Part shown: positions 34,734 through 43,493 of the stretch, one piece after another
How positions within the stretch are numbered: position 1 is the stretch's first letter
How the letters are laid out: each line of letters begins with the position of its first letter
From: CADCWK01 sp035944555
GTDB lineage: Bacteria; Chloroflexota; Chloroflexia; Thermomicrobiales; UBA6265
Assembly (NCBI GenBank): GCA_035944555.1
Contig: DASZAY010000024.1
Span: 1 to 64,000, forward strand
Direction: 5' to 3'
DNA: 64,000 nucleotides
Position numbers and translations under genes: made by a program
Notes under the pieces: generated by a model
Told to the model about the DNA's origin: nothing
The model's database searches: none
What the model saw: the letters and a program-made list of their open reading frames with translations, nothing else

Positions 34734-35363
34734 GTGCTGGACGGCCTTACCGACTGGATCACCAAGATCGTCGACACACTTGGCTATGTCGGCGTCGCGG
34801 CCCTGGTCGCCCTGGAGAACGTCTTTCCCCCGATTCCGAGCGAGGTCATCCTGCCGCTGGCCGGGTTCGAGACCAACCAGGGCCGCTTCAACTTCTTCCT
34901 GATGGTCCTGGCCGCGACCATCGGCTCGGTCGTCGGTGCGCTGATCCTGTATTACGTCGCCCAGTACTTTGGCGAACACCGGGTGCGATGGCTGGTCCGG
35001 AAGTACGGCAAGTGGTTCCAGGTCAAGGAATCCGACATCGACAAGGCGGATGACTGGTTCGATCACTACAGCTCGTGGGCAGTGCTTGTCTGCCGGTGCG
35101 TGCCGCTGGTCCGGTCGCTGGTGTCGATCCCGGCCGGGTTCCGCCGCATGCCGATTCTCCGGTTCATCCTGCTGACGACCATCGGCAGCGCCATCTGGAA
35201 TGTCCTGCTGATCGGCGCCGGCTGGCTCCTCGGAGACAACTTCCACGTTGTGGAGGAGTACGTCGGCTACTTCCAGTACGTCGTGATCGCGGCAATCCTC
35301 GCACTGGTCGCGTGGTTCCTCTGGAAGCGACTCGGGCCAGGTAGCCGGTCGAACGCTTCCTGA
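34734..35363 (+). CDS. DedA-family membrane protein
   Basis: About 209 residues, GTG start at 34734 with AAGGAGG upstream. DedA/VTT fold: LENVFPPIPSEVILPLAGF, GSVVGALILYYVAQYFGE, DWFDHYSSWAVLVCRCVPLVRSLVSIPAGFRRM with the conserved Arg/Pro/Gly residues, then two helices. DedA proteins help recycle lipid carriers or move phospholipids across the membrane. The C-terminus is short and basic. Ends in a hairpin at 35404-35433. Confidence 0.93.
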   Translation: MLDGLTDWITKIVDTLGYVGVAALVALENVFPPIPSEVILPLAGFETNQGRFNFFLMVLAATIGSVVGALILYYVAQYFGEHRVRWLVRKYGKWFQVKESDIDKADDWFDHYSSWAVLVCRCVPLVRSLVSIPAGFRRMPILRFILLTTIGSAIWNVLLIGAGWLLGDNFHVVEEYVGYFQYVVIAAILALVAWFLWKRLGPGSRSNAS

Positions 35364-35403
35364 CACCTCGACTGTCTCGCACCGATCAGAACACCGGCCC
35401 AGG

Positions 35404-35433
35404 CCGGGGATGGCGCACGATCGCCGTCCCCGG
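35404..35433 (+). terminator. Hairpin after the DedA gene
   Basis: 12-bp stem 35404-35415 / 35422-35433 with one G-T wobble, followed by TTT. The rest of 35434-35678 shows no other gene I can support. Confidence 0.65.
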
Positions 35434-35678
35434 TTTCCATTCCGAGGCAGCGCCGGATCCTGAACAATATGGCCATGGAACCAGTCTGTAGGCTGGAATA
35501 CATGCCCTCTCCTGTCCGCATTCCGGGCGAAACGGGCGGAGATGGCACAAAGACTGCGTATTGGTTCACGGTCATAGCCGATCCGGAAACGGGTGGCGAG
35601 CGCATCTGGAAGCGATGTGGGCCAATCGTTGACCGGAAGCTTCGCCCTTGGGGCAAGCGATATGAGAGGTCAGGAGCT

Positions 35679-35888
35679 ATGTCCGACGGGCTCGGAGACA
35701 AGCTGAAGGGTGCGGTCGACAAGGGCGTTGGGAGCGCGAAGGAGTCGATCGGCGACGCCCGGAACGACCAGGACCAGCAGGCCGAGGGGCAAGCCCAGCA
35801 GGGCAAGGGCGAACTCAACCAGGCCAAGGGCGAGGTCAAGGATCGCGCCGGCCAGGTCAAGGACGCGCTGACTCCCGATCAGGAGTGA
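35679..35888 (+). CDS. CsbD-like stress protein
   Basis: About 69 residues from ATG 35679, with AGAGGT/CAGGAG just upstream. Very hydrophilic and helical, with the CsbD pattern LGDKLKGAVDKGVGSAKESIGDARND followed by Gln/Lys/Glu-rich turns (QGKGELNQAKGEVKDRAGQVKDAL). CsbD-family proteins accumulate under general stress; the biochemical role is unknown. A longer frame to 35469 is not CsbD-like. GlsB, another stress-associated family, follows 144 nt downstream. Confidence 0.85.
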   Translation: MSDGLGDKLKGAVDKGVGSAKESIGDARNDQDQQAEGQAQQGKGELNQAKGEVKDRAGQVKDALTPDQE

Positions 35889-36032
35889 CCGTCGCGCGAT
35901 GCCCCGCCACTGGTCCCGCTGGTGACCGGACATCGCGTGTCTCTCATTCCCCAACGTCCCGCAAGACCCGTACGGACGTCCCTGTGTTCGCGGCGCCAGA
36001 GAGGCGCCTGACATCAAGATGGAGCAGACACC

Positions 36033-36296
36033 ATGGAAATCATCGGCTGGATCATCATCGGACTGATCGCGGGCGCCATCGCCGGTGCGATCGTCCCGGG
36101 TCGTAACCCCGGCGGCATCATCGGCACCGTGATCATCGGTATCGTCGGCGGCCTCCTCGGCGGCTGGATCTTCGACCAGCTCGACCTGTTCGAGGGTGGT
36201 TCGTTCCTCGGTTCCCTTATCGTCGCTATCATCGGCGCCGTGATCATCCTCCTCGTCCTTCGCAAGACGGGCGTTGCCAGCACAGGCGGACGCTGA
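36033..36296 (+). CDS. GlsB/YeaQ/YmgE-family small membrane protein
   Basis: About 87 residues with three glycine-rich helices: IIGWIIIGLIAGAIAGAIVPG, GGIIGTVIIGIVGGLLGGWIF, and GSLIVAIIGAVIILLVL. This is the transglycosylase-associated (Transgly_assoc) stress family; the role is unknown. Preceded by GGAGCAG. Grouped with CsbD in a stress-type patch, and ended by a hairpin with the best U-tract in the window. Confidence 0.92.
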   Translation: MEIIGWIIIGLIAGAIAGAIVPGRNPGGIIGTVIIGIVGGLLGGWIFDQLDLFEGGSFLGSLIVAIIGAVIILLVLRKTGVASTGGR

Positions 36297-36321
36297 CCAG
36301 CGTCCCGCAGTTGAGAGACGA

Positions 36322-36361
36322 CACGAGAGCGGGGATGCCGACTGGCATCCCCGCTCTCGTG
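36322..36361 (+). terminator. Rho-independent terminator after the GlsB gene
   Basis: Perfect 18-bp stem 36322-36339 / 36344-36361 with loop gact, followed by CTTTT. Confidence 0.85.
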
Positions 36362-36496
36362 CTTTTCCAGGTGGCATTTGTTCATGTTGCCTTATCATCC
36401 TGCGCCGCGAACCACTCCAGACTCTGAGCGCCGGAACGTGCGCCTCGTCAGGTCGGTCCATTCCGGACCGCCCGACGCCACTGGAGACTTCGCCGC

Positions 36497-37447
36497 ATGC
36501 ATCGCCTGCCCTTCGATCGCCCCGGCCGCTTCTACCGCGGCAACCTGCATACCCATTCCGACCAGTCAGACGGCCGTCTAACCGCCGATGCGGTCGTCAA
36601 CCTGTACCGGGACGCCGGCTACGACTTCCTGTCGATGACCGACCACTTCCTGCCCGGCCACCGGTTCAGGAAGACGGTCGACTTCATCGATGTCACCGAC
36701 ATCAGCGCACACACCTGCGATTGCTTCCTGACCATCCCCGGCGCCGAGATCCACGGCCCGGCCCTGTCCAACGGCGAGCCGTGGCACTTCGTCGCGGCCG
36801 GGCTGCCGCTGGACTTCCCGCGACTGGGAGAGAATGAGACCGGCCCTGAGATCGCCGCGCGGGCGCATTCCGCCGGCGCGTTCGTCGCCGCCGCTCACCC
36901 TCACTGGTATGCGATGACGCTCGACGACATCCGGCCGGTCCTGCCTGTCGTCCACGCGATCGAGACCTACAACCACGCCTGTACTGGCGTAGACCGGACC
37001 GACAGCTGGTACACCCTCGACGAACTGCTCGGCGCGGGCGACGGCAGCCAGCTGACCGCGATCGCGACCGATGACGCCCACTTCAAGCCCCACATCGGTG
37101 AGCCGGTGAATGCGCTCGGCGGCTGGGTGATGGTCCGGGCCGACCGGCTGGACCAGGACGCCATCCTCGACGCGCTCAAGGCCGGTCACTTCTACTCCAG
37201 CACCGGCCCGGAGCTCTACGACGTCCGGATCGATGGCGATGAGCTCGTCGTCGAGTGCTCGCCGGTGGAGTCAATCGTCGCAACCGGGCGGGGAGCGAAG
37301 AGCCAGCCGGTCCACCAGTCCGGCCAGACCAGTGCCCGCCTGCCGCTGGAGAAGTTCGTCGCCGACGGCTACTTCCGCGTTACCGTCCGGGACGCCAACG
37401 GCAAGCGTGCCTGGACAAACCCCATCTGGCTGGACCGCGCCAACTGA
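36497..37447 (+). CDS. PHP-domain metal-dependent hydrolase
   Basis: About 316 residues. PHP motifs: RGNLHTHSDQSDGRLTADAVV (motif I), YDFLSMTDHFLPG (II), IPGAEIHGP (III), FVAAAHPHWYAM and ATDDAHFKPH (IV). The metal-binding His and Asp residues are all present, so phosphoesterase-type activity is likely. The C-terminal ~70 residues form a small beta-domain (YDVRIDGDELVVECSPVESIVATGRG). The substrate is unknown. A second PHP-type enzyme lies at 38731-40176. No adjacent polymerase or histidine-pathway genes suggest a role in those pathways. Confidence 0.9.
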   Translation: MHRLPFDRPGRFYRGNLHTHSDQSDGRLTADAVVNLYRDAGYDFLSMTDHFLPGHRFRKTVDFIDVTDISAHTCDCFLTIPGAEIHGPALSNGEPWHFVAAGLPLDFPRLGENETGPEIAARAHSAGAFVAAAHPHWYAMTLDDIRPVLPVVHAIETYNHACTGVDRTDSWYTLDELLGAGDGSQLTAIATDDAHFKPHIGEPVNALGGWVMVRADRLDQDAILDALKAGHFYSSTGPELYDVRIDGDELVVECSPVESIVATGRGAKSQPVHQSGQTSARLPLEKFVADGYFRVTVRDANGKRAWTNPIWLDRAN

Positions 37448-37626
37448 ACTCGCCGGCGCCGAGGCCCTGGTCGCGGATCGCGTGGATCGGTCGTACTGCC
37501 CCGCCAGTCCGCGCGATCCCGGGCGACTTTACCCAGCGTTGCCCCGCGCCTTGGGGGGCCTGATACGGTCTTCCGACACACCTGTCCACACGTCGTCCCG
37601 TCGCGACCGAGCCGGAGGAGACGCGC

Positions 37627-37941
37627 GTGTCCACTGACGCCACGACTCCGCCCACCGATTCACTCGCCGCGACCTGCTCCGGACCACCACGGCCGGCGCA
37701 GGGGTAGCCGGCCTCGCGCTGGCCGCTCCCGCGGCCGGCCGATCCTTCGCCGCCCCGAACCTGCGCCTAGGGCTGAGCGGGACCATCCGCGTCCCGCTGG
37801 CCGACGAGGCGGACCTCAAGCCGAAGTACATCGAGCCGGCGGTCCAGGCCGCCCGTCAGGCCAACCCGGTGCCGGGTACAGGTGAAATTCTTCGCGCCGC
37901 ACCGCCTGATGGTCCGCGGCCTGATGAACGGGACAGGCTAA
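37627..37941 (+). pseudogene. Tat-signal protein remnant with two compensating frameshifts
   Basis: GTG 37627 has an excellent ribosome-binding site (GGAGGAG at 37614-37620). Its frame stops early, but from ~37653 a shifted frame reads HRFTRRDLLRTTTAGAGVAG, a textbook twin-arginine signal, followed by LAAPAAGRSFAAPNLRLGLS and about 40 protein-like residues. Near 37876 a second shift returns to the starting frame (VQVKFFAPHRLMVRGLMNGTG, stop 37939-37941). The reconstructed product is ~104 residues and looks like the front of a Tat-exported, perhaps solute-binding, protein. A decayed gene is most likely; base-calling errors cannot be excluded. Confidence 0.6.
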
Positions 37942-38062
37942 TTGTAGGCAGCTGCCGTGTTCAATCCGGGATCAGGCCCGACCCGCTGTGTGCGCTCCAG
38001 CCGGTCCCCAAGAGGCGGCTGAAGGGCGGCGAACTGTGCGGGTCACGGGCTCCGTTCGTGGA

Positions 38063-38410
38063 TCAGGCGGTCAGGGAACGCAGCACCAGTGCGGCGACGC
38101 CGAGCACCAGCAGAAAGCCCGCCGGCCCGATCCCGCGGTCCCCCTGCCGGAGGTGGGCGACGACCGCCCCGACGAAGTACAGAACGACGCCGATGGCGGC
38201 GGCGATGCCAAGCGGTGCCCACCACAATCCAATGACGAGCCCGGCCGCGGCGGCGATCTCGATTGCGGCAAGAGGCGGGAACCGGTCGGGCTGCACGCCA
38301 GCCTTCGCCAGGTTCTCGACGACTTGCGGCATCCGCGTCAGTTTGCCGATGGCGGAGATGGTCAGGGCCCCGGCGAGAAAGAGCGAGACGATGACCGTCG
38401 CGACGAACAT
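38063..38410 (-). CDS. DoxX-like small membrane protein
   Basis: About 115 residues from ATG 38410, with GGAGG 10 nt upstream. Four helices with DoxX-family features: TISAIGKLTRMPQVVENLAKAGVQPDRF, AIEIAAAAGLVIGLWWAPLGIAAAIG, and a C-terminal GFLLVLGVAALVLRSL. Function unknown; some relatives are tied to thiol or quinone metabolism. The longer frame to 38641 is not protein-like. Divergent from the CehA/McbA-type gene across a 320-nt region in which I see no other feature. Confidence 0.85.
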   Translation of the reverse strand: MFVATVIVSLFLAGALTISAIGKLTRMPQVVENLAKAGVQPDRFPPLAAIEIAAAAGLVIGLWWAPLGIAAAIGVVLYFVGAVVAHLRQGDRGIGPAGFLLVLGVAALVLRSLTA

Positions 38411-38730
38411 CGGGAAGACACCTCCAGGTGACGATTCACGGTCGGCGGGGATCATCGCGGAGCGACCCCCTGTCTGCCTCCGGACCCGACTATCGTAGCC
38501 ACGTGGCGGCAATCCGTCAGGACCGCGGCCCTCGACCGCTCGGCGCATAGCAAGTCGGAGCGGCCCGCCGCCAGCGGAACCGACGAAGTCCTCGTGGATC
38601 AGTTCCTCGCCTGATAGCACCAGTCGCTTCCTGCTCCCCACCAGGACACCCTTTGCTGGACGCCATCCGGCGATACTTGTCGTCCGGCACCGGCAACGGA
38701 CCGACGCGAAACGGGAGGACAGGGCCCGTG

Positions 38731-40176
38731 ATGCCGGGCAGTCCCGGAACGACAGCCGACGACCTCGCTATGGAGCTCATCCCGATGACCCAGCCTGATG
38801 GCGCGAGACCGGACCTCCTCCTCGAGGGGCACATCCCGCCCGACCGCGAGCGGCGTTACCTGTCGGTGCCCTTCGCCGTCCCGCCAGGCGTCGGGCAGCT
38901 GATCATCTGCTACGACTACTCCGACCGCATCGCGTCCGACCCGGACCTGGCTGGTGGGAGCACGCTGGACATCGGGCTGTTCGACGAACGGGGCGACGAG
39001 GCCGGTGGGCCGGGTTTCCGGGGCTGGTCCGGTAGTGCCCGACGCCAGTTCACCGTTGGCGAGCGGTGGGCGACCCCACCCTACCGCCCCGGCCCGACCA
39101 GAGCCGGGCAGTGGTCGGTGCTGCTCGGACCGTACAAGGTGCCATCCCACGGGACGGACTACCGCGTCGAGATCACCTTCAGCGGCGAGCAGTCCGCGGA
39201 ACTCCCCCCCGAGGCAGCCGCTCCGCCACTCGCGGCATTGCCCGCTCGTACCATGGCCCCGCCGGCCGAGTCGGGTTGGGTCCGGGCCGATCTTCACAGC
39301 CATACCGTCTTCTCCGACGGGGACTCGTGGCCGGCCGAGACGATCGCGGCGGCCTGGGCGGCCGGCCTGGATGTCGTCGGCATCACCGATCACAACAGCG
39401 CCATCTCCGCCGCGGACTACGCGGCCGGGCTGGCCGGTGGCCCCCTGCTCGTCCCCGGCGTCGAGATGACGACCTACGGGGGACACTGGAACGCCTGGGC
39501 GGCGCCCGGCGTCACGGGACATCGCTGGTACGACTTCCGGGAACCGGACCAGGCGAGCACCGAGCGGGCGATGGCCGCCGCCGTCGCCGACGGGGCGCTG
39601 GTCAGCATCAACCATCCCAAGCCGCTCGGACCGATGTGGGAGTATCCCGGGGTCCGGTCCTTCCACGCCGTCGAGGTCTGGAACGGCGCCTGGCCCAAGC
39701 TCAACGCCGCCGCCTTGGCGTACTGGGAGGCATTACTGAGGGCGGGTCACCGGGTGACCGTAATCGGCGGCAGCGACACCCACCGGCTCCGTGACAGCCG
39801 CCGGCCCCGCTTCGGCTTCCCGGAGGCTCAGTTCGGCCAACCGACGACGTTCCTCCGCACGGGCGACGGCCCGCCAACCATCGCGGCCGTCCACGCTGCT
39901 ATCCGTCGCGGTGACGTCTTCATCACCGAATCACCGGACGGCCCGGAGCTGTATGTCCACCAGAATACGGAGGACGGCATCGCGATCCATGTTGTCGGAG
40001 CTCGCGGCGACACCCTCTCGGTGATCGGACCGGACGGTGCCGTCCACGCCGCCGCCGTCCCTGCTGACGACTGGACGACGGGCGTCGCCTGGCCCATCGA
40101 AAGTCCATGGCTGCGCGTGCAGATCAGCGATCGTCTGGGCCAGATGCGCGCGCTGAGCAACGCCGTCTGGCGCTGA
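38731..40176 (+). CDS. CehA/McbA-type PHP metallohydrolase
   Basis: About 481 residues if started at ATG 38731 (GGAGG about 11 nt upstream); GTG 38728, ATG 38770 or TTG 38653 are alternatives. The first ~190 residues are a beta-rich domain (EGHIPPDRERRYLSVPFAVPPGVGQLIICYDYS) of the type preceding the CehA/McbA domain. The metallohydrolase part has VRADLHSHTVFSDGDSWPAETI, LDVVGITDHNSAISA, VPGVEMTT, VSINHPKP and IGGSDTHR, giving a full metal site. Known CehA and McbA hydrolyse the carbamate ester of carbaryl, but most members have unknown substrates. Probably cytoplasmic, as no signal is visible. Monocistronic. Confidence 0.88.
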   Translation: MPGSPGTTADDLAMELIPMTQPDGARPDLLLEGHIPPDRERRYLSVPFAVPPGVGQLIICYDYSDRIASDPDLAGGSTLDIGLFDERGDEAGGPGFRGWSGSARRQFTVGERWATPPYRPGPTRAGQWSVLLGPYKVPSHGTDYRVEITFSGEQSAELPPEAAAPPLAALPARTMAPPAESGWVRADLHSHTVFSDGDSWPAETIAAAWAAGLDVVGITDHNSAISAADYAAGLAGGPLLVPGVEMTTYGGHWNAWAAPGVTGHRWYDFREPDQASTERAMAAAVADGALVSINHPKPLGPMWEYPGVRSFHAVEVWNGAWPKLNAAALAYWEALLRAGHRVTVIGGSDTHRLRDSRRPRFGFPEAQFGQPTTFLRTGDGPPTIAAVHAAIRRGDVFITESPDGPELYVHQNTEDGIAIHVVGARGDTLSVIGPDGAVHAAAVPADDWTTGVAWPIESPWLRVQISDRLGQMRALSNAVWR

Positions 40177-40761
40177 TGCGAGCATGAACGCCAGCGAAAC
40201 CAGACCTCGTCCAGTCGTCAGGCCTGCGTCTGCTTTCAGCGAGAATGCCGTGAGCAGAGTTACGCGCCGTGCTCCGGGGCTCCTCCGTCAGGTCCTGGAG
40301 GAGCGGTAATGACCTGGCGCCGGGTGACCTCCACGCAATCGTCAAATTCCCCTTACCGATCCGGGCCCGGTCGCCGATGACTATGTCGAGGACATCGATC
40401 GACCAGATCGGCGCTGGATGTATCCATCCATCGGCCGCCCAGGCGATGTGTTGGCGCCCGGCATCAGGATCATGACTGTTCGTGAGCACCGTATCTTCTC
40501 CCGGATACTCCCGGCTGCGGTCCTCCTCATCCGGGCACTGCATAACCGGTCCCGAGCCCGCCTTCAGCGGTGAGATGGACGTCGCCCATTACCATCGGTG
40601 CGACATCGTGCGCAGCCAGCGCTGCACCGGAGATCGCAGTCACTCGGTGCGCGGCCCATGCCCTGCGTACTCCCTGATCGTGGGTAGCGATAGGAGCCAC
40701 CCCGGTAGGCAGGCGACGTCGTCCTTGCCACCGCGCATCACCAGCACGGAGCCGTTTCCGC
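40177..40761. other. 585-nt region with no supported gene
   Basis: Short frames occur on both strands, but none is protein-like. One 8-bp stem, GCTCCTCC / GGAGGAGC (40279-40286 / 40297-40304), lies about 100 nt past the CehA/McbA-type stop and may be a terminator. The rest may carry the promoter and leader for the twin small membrane proteins. Confidence 0.4.
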
Positions 40762-40926
40762 ATGGACCTCTGGATCATCATCGTCATCGCGGTCGCCCTG
40801 ATCGCCCTGTTCATCGTCGTCGGCGGACGCTCAATGTTCCGCGGCAACCAGGGCGATGACAGGACACCGGTCAAGTCGGATGCCCAGCGTGAATTCAGCG
40901 ACGACCCCGGCACGCCGCGCCGCTAG
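40762..40926 (+). CDS. Small single-helix membrane protein A (54 aa)
   Basis: Starts ATG 40762 (GGAG about 10 nt upstream) and encodes MDLWIIIVIAVALIALFIVV, then a short basic turn (GGRSMFRGNQGDDR) and an acidic Asp/Glu tail ending FSDDPGTPRR. One N-terminal membrane helix with a soluble ~30-residue tail. Clearly paralogous to the gene 45 nt downstream: both begin M-D-L-W, share V-G-x-R-S after the helix, and end with F-x-D-D-P and R-R. Shared pattern at the protein level makes a real gene likely. No family recognised; function unknown. Confidence 0.75.
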   Translation: MDLWIIIVIAVALIALFIVVGGRSMFRGNQGDDRTPVKSDAQREFSDDPGTPRR

Positions 40927-40971
40927 GGGCACCCATGGCCAGGTCCCCTGGTCACATAGAGGAGTTCGGCC

Positions 40972-41133
40972 ATGGATCTTTGGATGATCATCGTGCTCGC
41001 CGTCGTCTTGATCCTTATCTTCATCATCGTCGGGATGCGGTCGCTGCATCGCGAGAACCGCAACGAGATGCGTAGCTCGGCCCCGGAGTCGTTCGGTGAT
41101 GACCCCGAGCCCCCAGCCGCACCGCGTCGCTAG
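40972..41133 (+). CDS. Small single-helix membrane protein B (53 aa)
   Basis: Starts ATG 40972 with AGGAG 7 nt upstream; encodes MDLWMIIVLAVVLILIFIIV, a basic turn (GMRSLHRENRNEMRSS) and an acidic tail with FGDDPEPPAAPRR. Same design as protein A immediately upstream, but with a different loop, as expected for an old tandem duplication kept by selection. Probably co-transcribed with A and terminated by the hairpin at 41158-41188. Possible small regulators or membrane-complex subunits, or leaderless stress peptides; nothing in the sequence decides. Confidence 0.8.
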   Translation: MDLWMIIVLAVVLILIFIIVGMRSLHRENRNEMRSSAPESFGDDPEPPAAPRR

Positions 41134-41157
41134 GGCCAGGCGCGTGGCAAACGGGAA

Positions 41158-41188
41158 ACGGCCCCGGTCGGATTGAGACCGGAGCCGT
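41158..41188. terminator. Bidirectional hairpin, 12-bp stem with one mismatch
   Basis: Stem 41158-41169 / 41177-41188 between the convergent small-protein pair and the PEP-hydrolase-like gene. Confidence 0.65.
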
Positions 41189-41215
41189 CTGTCCTGACCG
41201 GCTTACGGGCCGAGA

Positions 41216-42067
41216 TCAGACCGGCTCCCTGCGGATCGCCTTGAAGCGCCGGGTGTTCTCGGTGATCGCGACCTCGGCCGGCAACCGTTCCATGCTGCTC
41301 GCACCGTAGAACCCGACCACGCCGGTGGTCCGGGAGAGGACGTATGCCGCGTCCTCCGGCTCGGCGATCGGGCCGCCGTGGCAGATCACCATCACGTCCT
41401 CGCGAACCTCATGGGCGGCGTCGGCGATCGCCTGGGTGAGCGTGACGGCCTCGTCCAGTGACATCGCCGTCTGCGCGCCGATCAGGCCGGAGGTCGTAAG
41501 CCCCATGTGGGCCACGATGATGTCGGCGCCCGCCTCGGCCATCGCCCGCGCCTCGTCCGGGGTCGCGCTGTACGGCGTCGTCAGCAGGTCCATCTCGCGG
41601 GCGGTGCGGATCATGTCCACCTCCAACCCGTAACCCATCCCGGTCTCCTCAAGGTTGGTCCGGATGATCCCGTCGAACAGGCAGACAGTCGGGAAGTTCT
41701 GGACACCGGAGAAGCCGACCCGGGCCACCTCCTCGAGGAAGACCGGCATCAGGCGGAACGGGTCGGTCCCGCAGACGCCGGCCAGCACGGGCGTGTGCTT
41801 CACGACCGGCAGGACCTCGCCGGCCATCTCCATCACGATGGCGTTGGCGTCGCCGTAGGGCATCAACCCGGCCAGTGATCCCCGGCCGGCCATCCGGAAG
41901 CGGCCGGAGTTGTAGATCACCATCAGGTCGACACCGCCGGCCTCCTCGCACTTGGCCGAGAGGCCAGTCCCAGCGCCCGCGCCGAGGATCAGCTCCCCGC
42001 GATCCACCTGGGCCCGGAGCCGGTCGAGGATGTCCGTCCGCTTCTGTCGTCGCGTCAAGGTCGTCAC
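41216..42067 (-). CDS. Phosphoenolpyruvate-hydrolase-family TIM-barrel protein
   Basis: About 283 residues from GTG 42067, overlapping the upstream TGA as GTGA (42064-42067). TIM barrel of the family Pfam calls PEP_hydrolase (TIM-barrel signal transduction protein): LILGAGAGTGLSAKCEEAGGVDLMVIYNSGRFRM, ANAIVMEMAGEVLPVV, PVLAGVCGTDPFRLM, GVQNFPTVCLFDG, ATPDEARAMAEAGADIIVAHMGLTT, CHGGPI and FYGASSMERLP. Members occur as partners of Tm-1-like proteins, as here, sometimes fused. The true reaction is poorly established. Last gene of the 45066-41216 minus cluster. Confidence 0.9.
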   Translation of the reverse strand: MTTLTRRQKRTDILDRLRAQVDRGELILGAGAGTGLSAKCEEAGGVDLMVIYNSGRFRMAGRGSLAGLMPYGDANAIVMEMAGEVLPVVKHTPVLAGVCGTDPFRLMPVFLEEVARVGFSGVQNFPTVCLFDGIIRTNLEETGMGYGLEVDMIRTAREMDLLTTPYSATPDEARAMAEAGADIIVAHMGLTTSGLIGAQTAMSLDEAVTLTQAIADAAHEVREDVMVICHGGPIAEPEDAAYVLSRTTGVVGFYGASSMERLPAEVAITENTRRFKAIRREPV

Positions 42068-43377
42068 CTGGTCGTCTCCTGTGTCTTCCGATCGGTCGCC
42101 CACCGCTGGTAGAGGGCATGGAATCGTTCGGCCATCGCGATGGCGAAGGTCGGATTGTTGAGGGCGGTGTCCAGCACGACGACATCGACGGCCGGATCCA
42201 GCGCGGCCCGCAGCGCCTCGACGAGGGCTGCATCAGCGGCGGGATCATGGAACGGTCCGCCCGCCTGCGACACCAGTGAGACGCCGTCGCCCGGGATGAA
42301 GACCGTCAGCGGGCCGGTTGCCCGGTTGAGCCGCTCGGCCAGCCTACGCCCCAGCTCGGCGTTCTCCTCCGGAGTCGTTCGCATCAGCGTGATATTGGCG
42401 TTGTGGACCAGCAACTGCCGGTCGGCGTAGTGCGCCGGGACGGTCTCCTTCGGCCCGAAGTTGACCATGTCCAGTGCCCCAAGCGAGACCACCTGTGGGA
42501 AACCCATCAGGCCCGCCCCTTCGAAGCGGCCCGGTCCGGCTGGCAGGGTGCCGTCGGCCAGCTCGTCGGCGAGCTCGGTGGTCGTGATGTCCAGCACGCC
42601 AGTGACGATCCCGTCGCGGACCAGCCGCTCCATCGTGTCGCCGCCGGCGCCAGTCGCGTGGAAGACGAGCACCTCGTAGCCGCGCTCCTCCAGCCACTCG
42701 CGGGCGGTGGTGACGGCCGGGGTCGTGACGCCGAACATCGTTGCGGCAACCAGCGGTCGCTCAGTGCCCGCGGGCCGGGTCGTCTCCGCGTCGCGTGTTC
42801 CATTTGATGGGACCGACACGCTCGCCACCCGCGCCATGCCAGCGATGGCCGCGGCGGCATTAATCAGGATGCGACGGGAGAGCGAGTTGATCCCGGCGAT
42901 ATCGACGACGGAGTACATCATCGTCAGGTCGGATGTGCCGACGTAGGGCCGGGTGTCACCGGAAGCGACCGTCGAGACGATCAGCTTGGGCAGACCGACC
43001 GGCAGGTCGCGGACCGCCCGCGCGACGATCGACGAGCCGCCCGATCCGCCGAGCCCGAACACCCCGTCCACCCGTCCCTCGGCGTGGAGCCGGGCGACGA
43101 TGGCAGCCGCCCCCTCCCCCATCACCGTGACGGCCGCGCCACGATCGCCGTTGGTGATCAGCTCGTCGAGTGTCGTCCCACCGGTCCGCGCGACCTCTTC
43201 CCGGCCGATATCGGGCAAGAACGTTGGCTGTCCCAGGATGCCGGTGTCGACGGTCAGGACCGCGACACCGTGCTCCCGCAGGCGGTCCCGGACGAATGCG
43301 TACTCCGTCCCCTTGGTATCGAACGTCCCGACGAGGACGACGGTCGGCACGTGGTCGCCAACGGACAAGTCGGTCAC
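42064..43377 (-). CDS. Tm-1-like ATP-binding protein (UPF0261)
   Basis: About 437 residues from GTG 43377, with GAGAGG upstream. The N-terminal half has the Tm-1-like fold: VVLVGTFDTKGTEYAFVRDRL, VDTGILGQP, VMGEGAAAIVARLHAEGRVDGVFGLGGSGGSSI, KLIVSTVASGDTRPYVG; the C-terminal half has TMFGVTTPAVTTAREWLEERGYEVLVFHATGAGG and FIPGDGVSLVSQAGGPFHDP. In tomato, Tm-1 blocks tobamovirus replication through this domain; the bacterial function is unknown, perhaps metabolic. Translationally coupled to the PEP-hydrolase-like protein, so the two probably form one complex or pathway. Confidence 0.92.
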   Translation of the reverse strand: MTDLSVGDHVPTVVLVGTFDTKGTEYAFVRDRLREHGVAVLTVDTGILGQPTFLPDIGREEVARTGGTTLDELITNGDRGAAVTVMGEGAAAIVARLHAEGRVDGVFGLGGSGGSSIVARAVRDLPVGLPKLIVSTVASGDTRPYVGTSDLTMMYSVVDIAGINSLSRRILINAAAAIAGMARVASVSVPSNGTRDAETTRPAGTERPLVAATMFGVTTPAVTTAREWLEERGYEVLVFHATGAGGDTMERLVRDGIVTGVLDITTTELADELADGTLPAGPGRFEGAGLMGFPQVVSLGALDMVNFGPKETVPAHYADRQLLVHNANITLMRTTPEENAELGRRLAERLNRATGPLTVFIPGDGVSLVSQAGGPFHDPAADAALVEALRAALDPAVDVVVLDTALNNPTFAIAMAERFHALYQRWATDRKTQETTR

Positions 43378-43493
43378 TCGGTGATCCTCTCTCGGCGATG
43401 AGCAGGTGATCGGTCCAGCACGATACCCGGCGAGCACCGGTCCGCTCATCATGCCCCAAACAGGACGTGGACGGACCACGGCCAGAACGGGGA

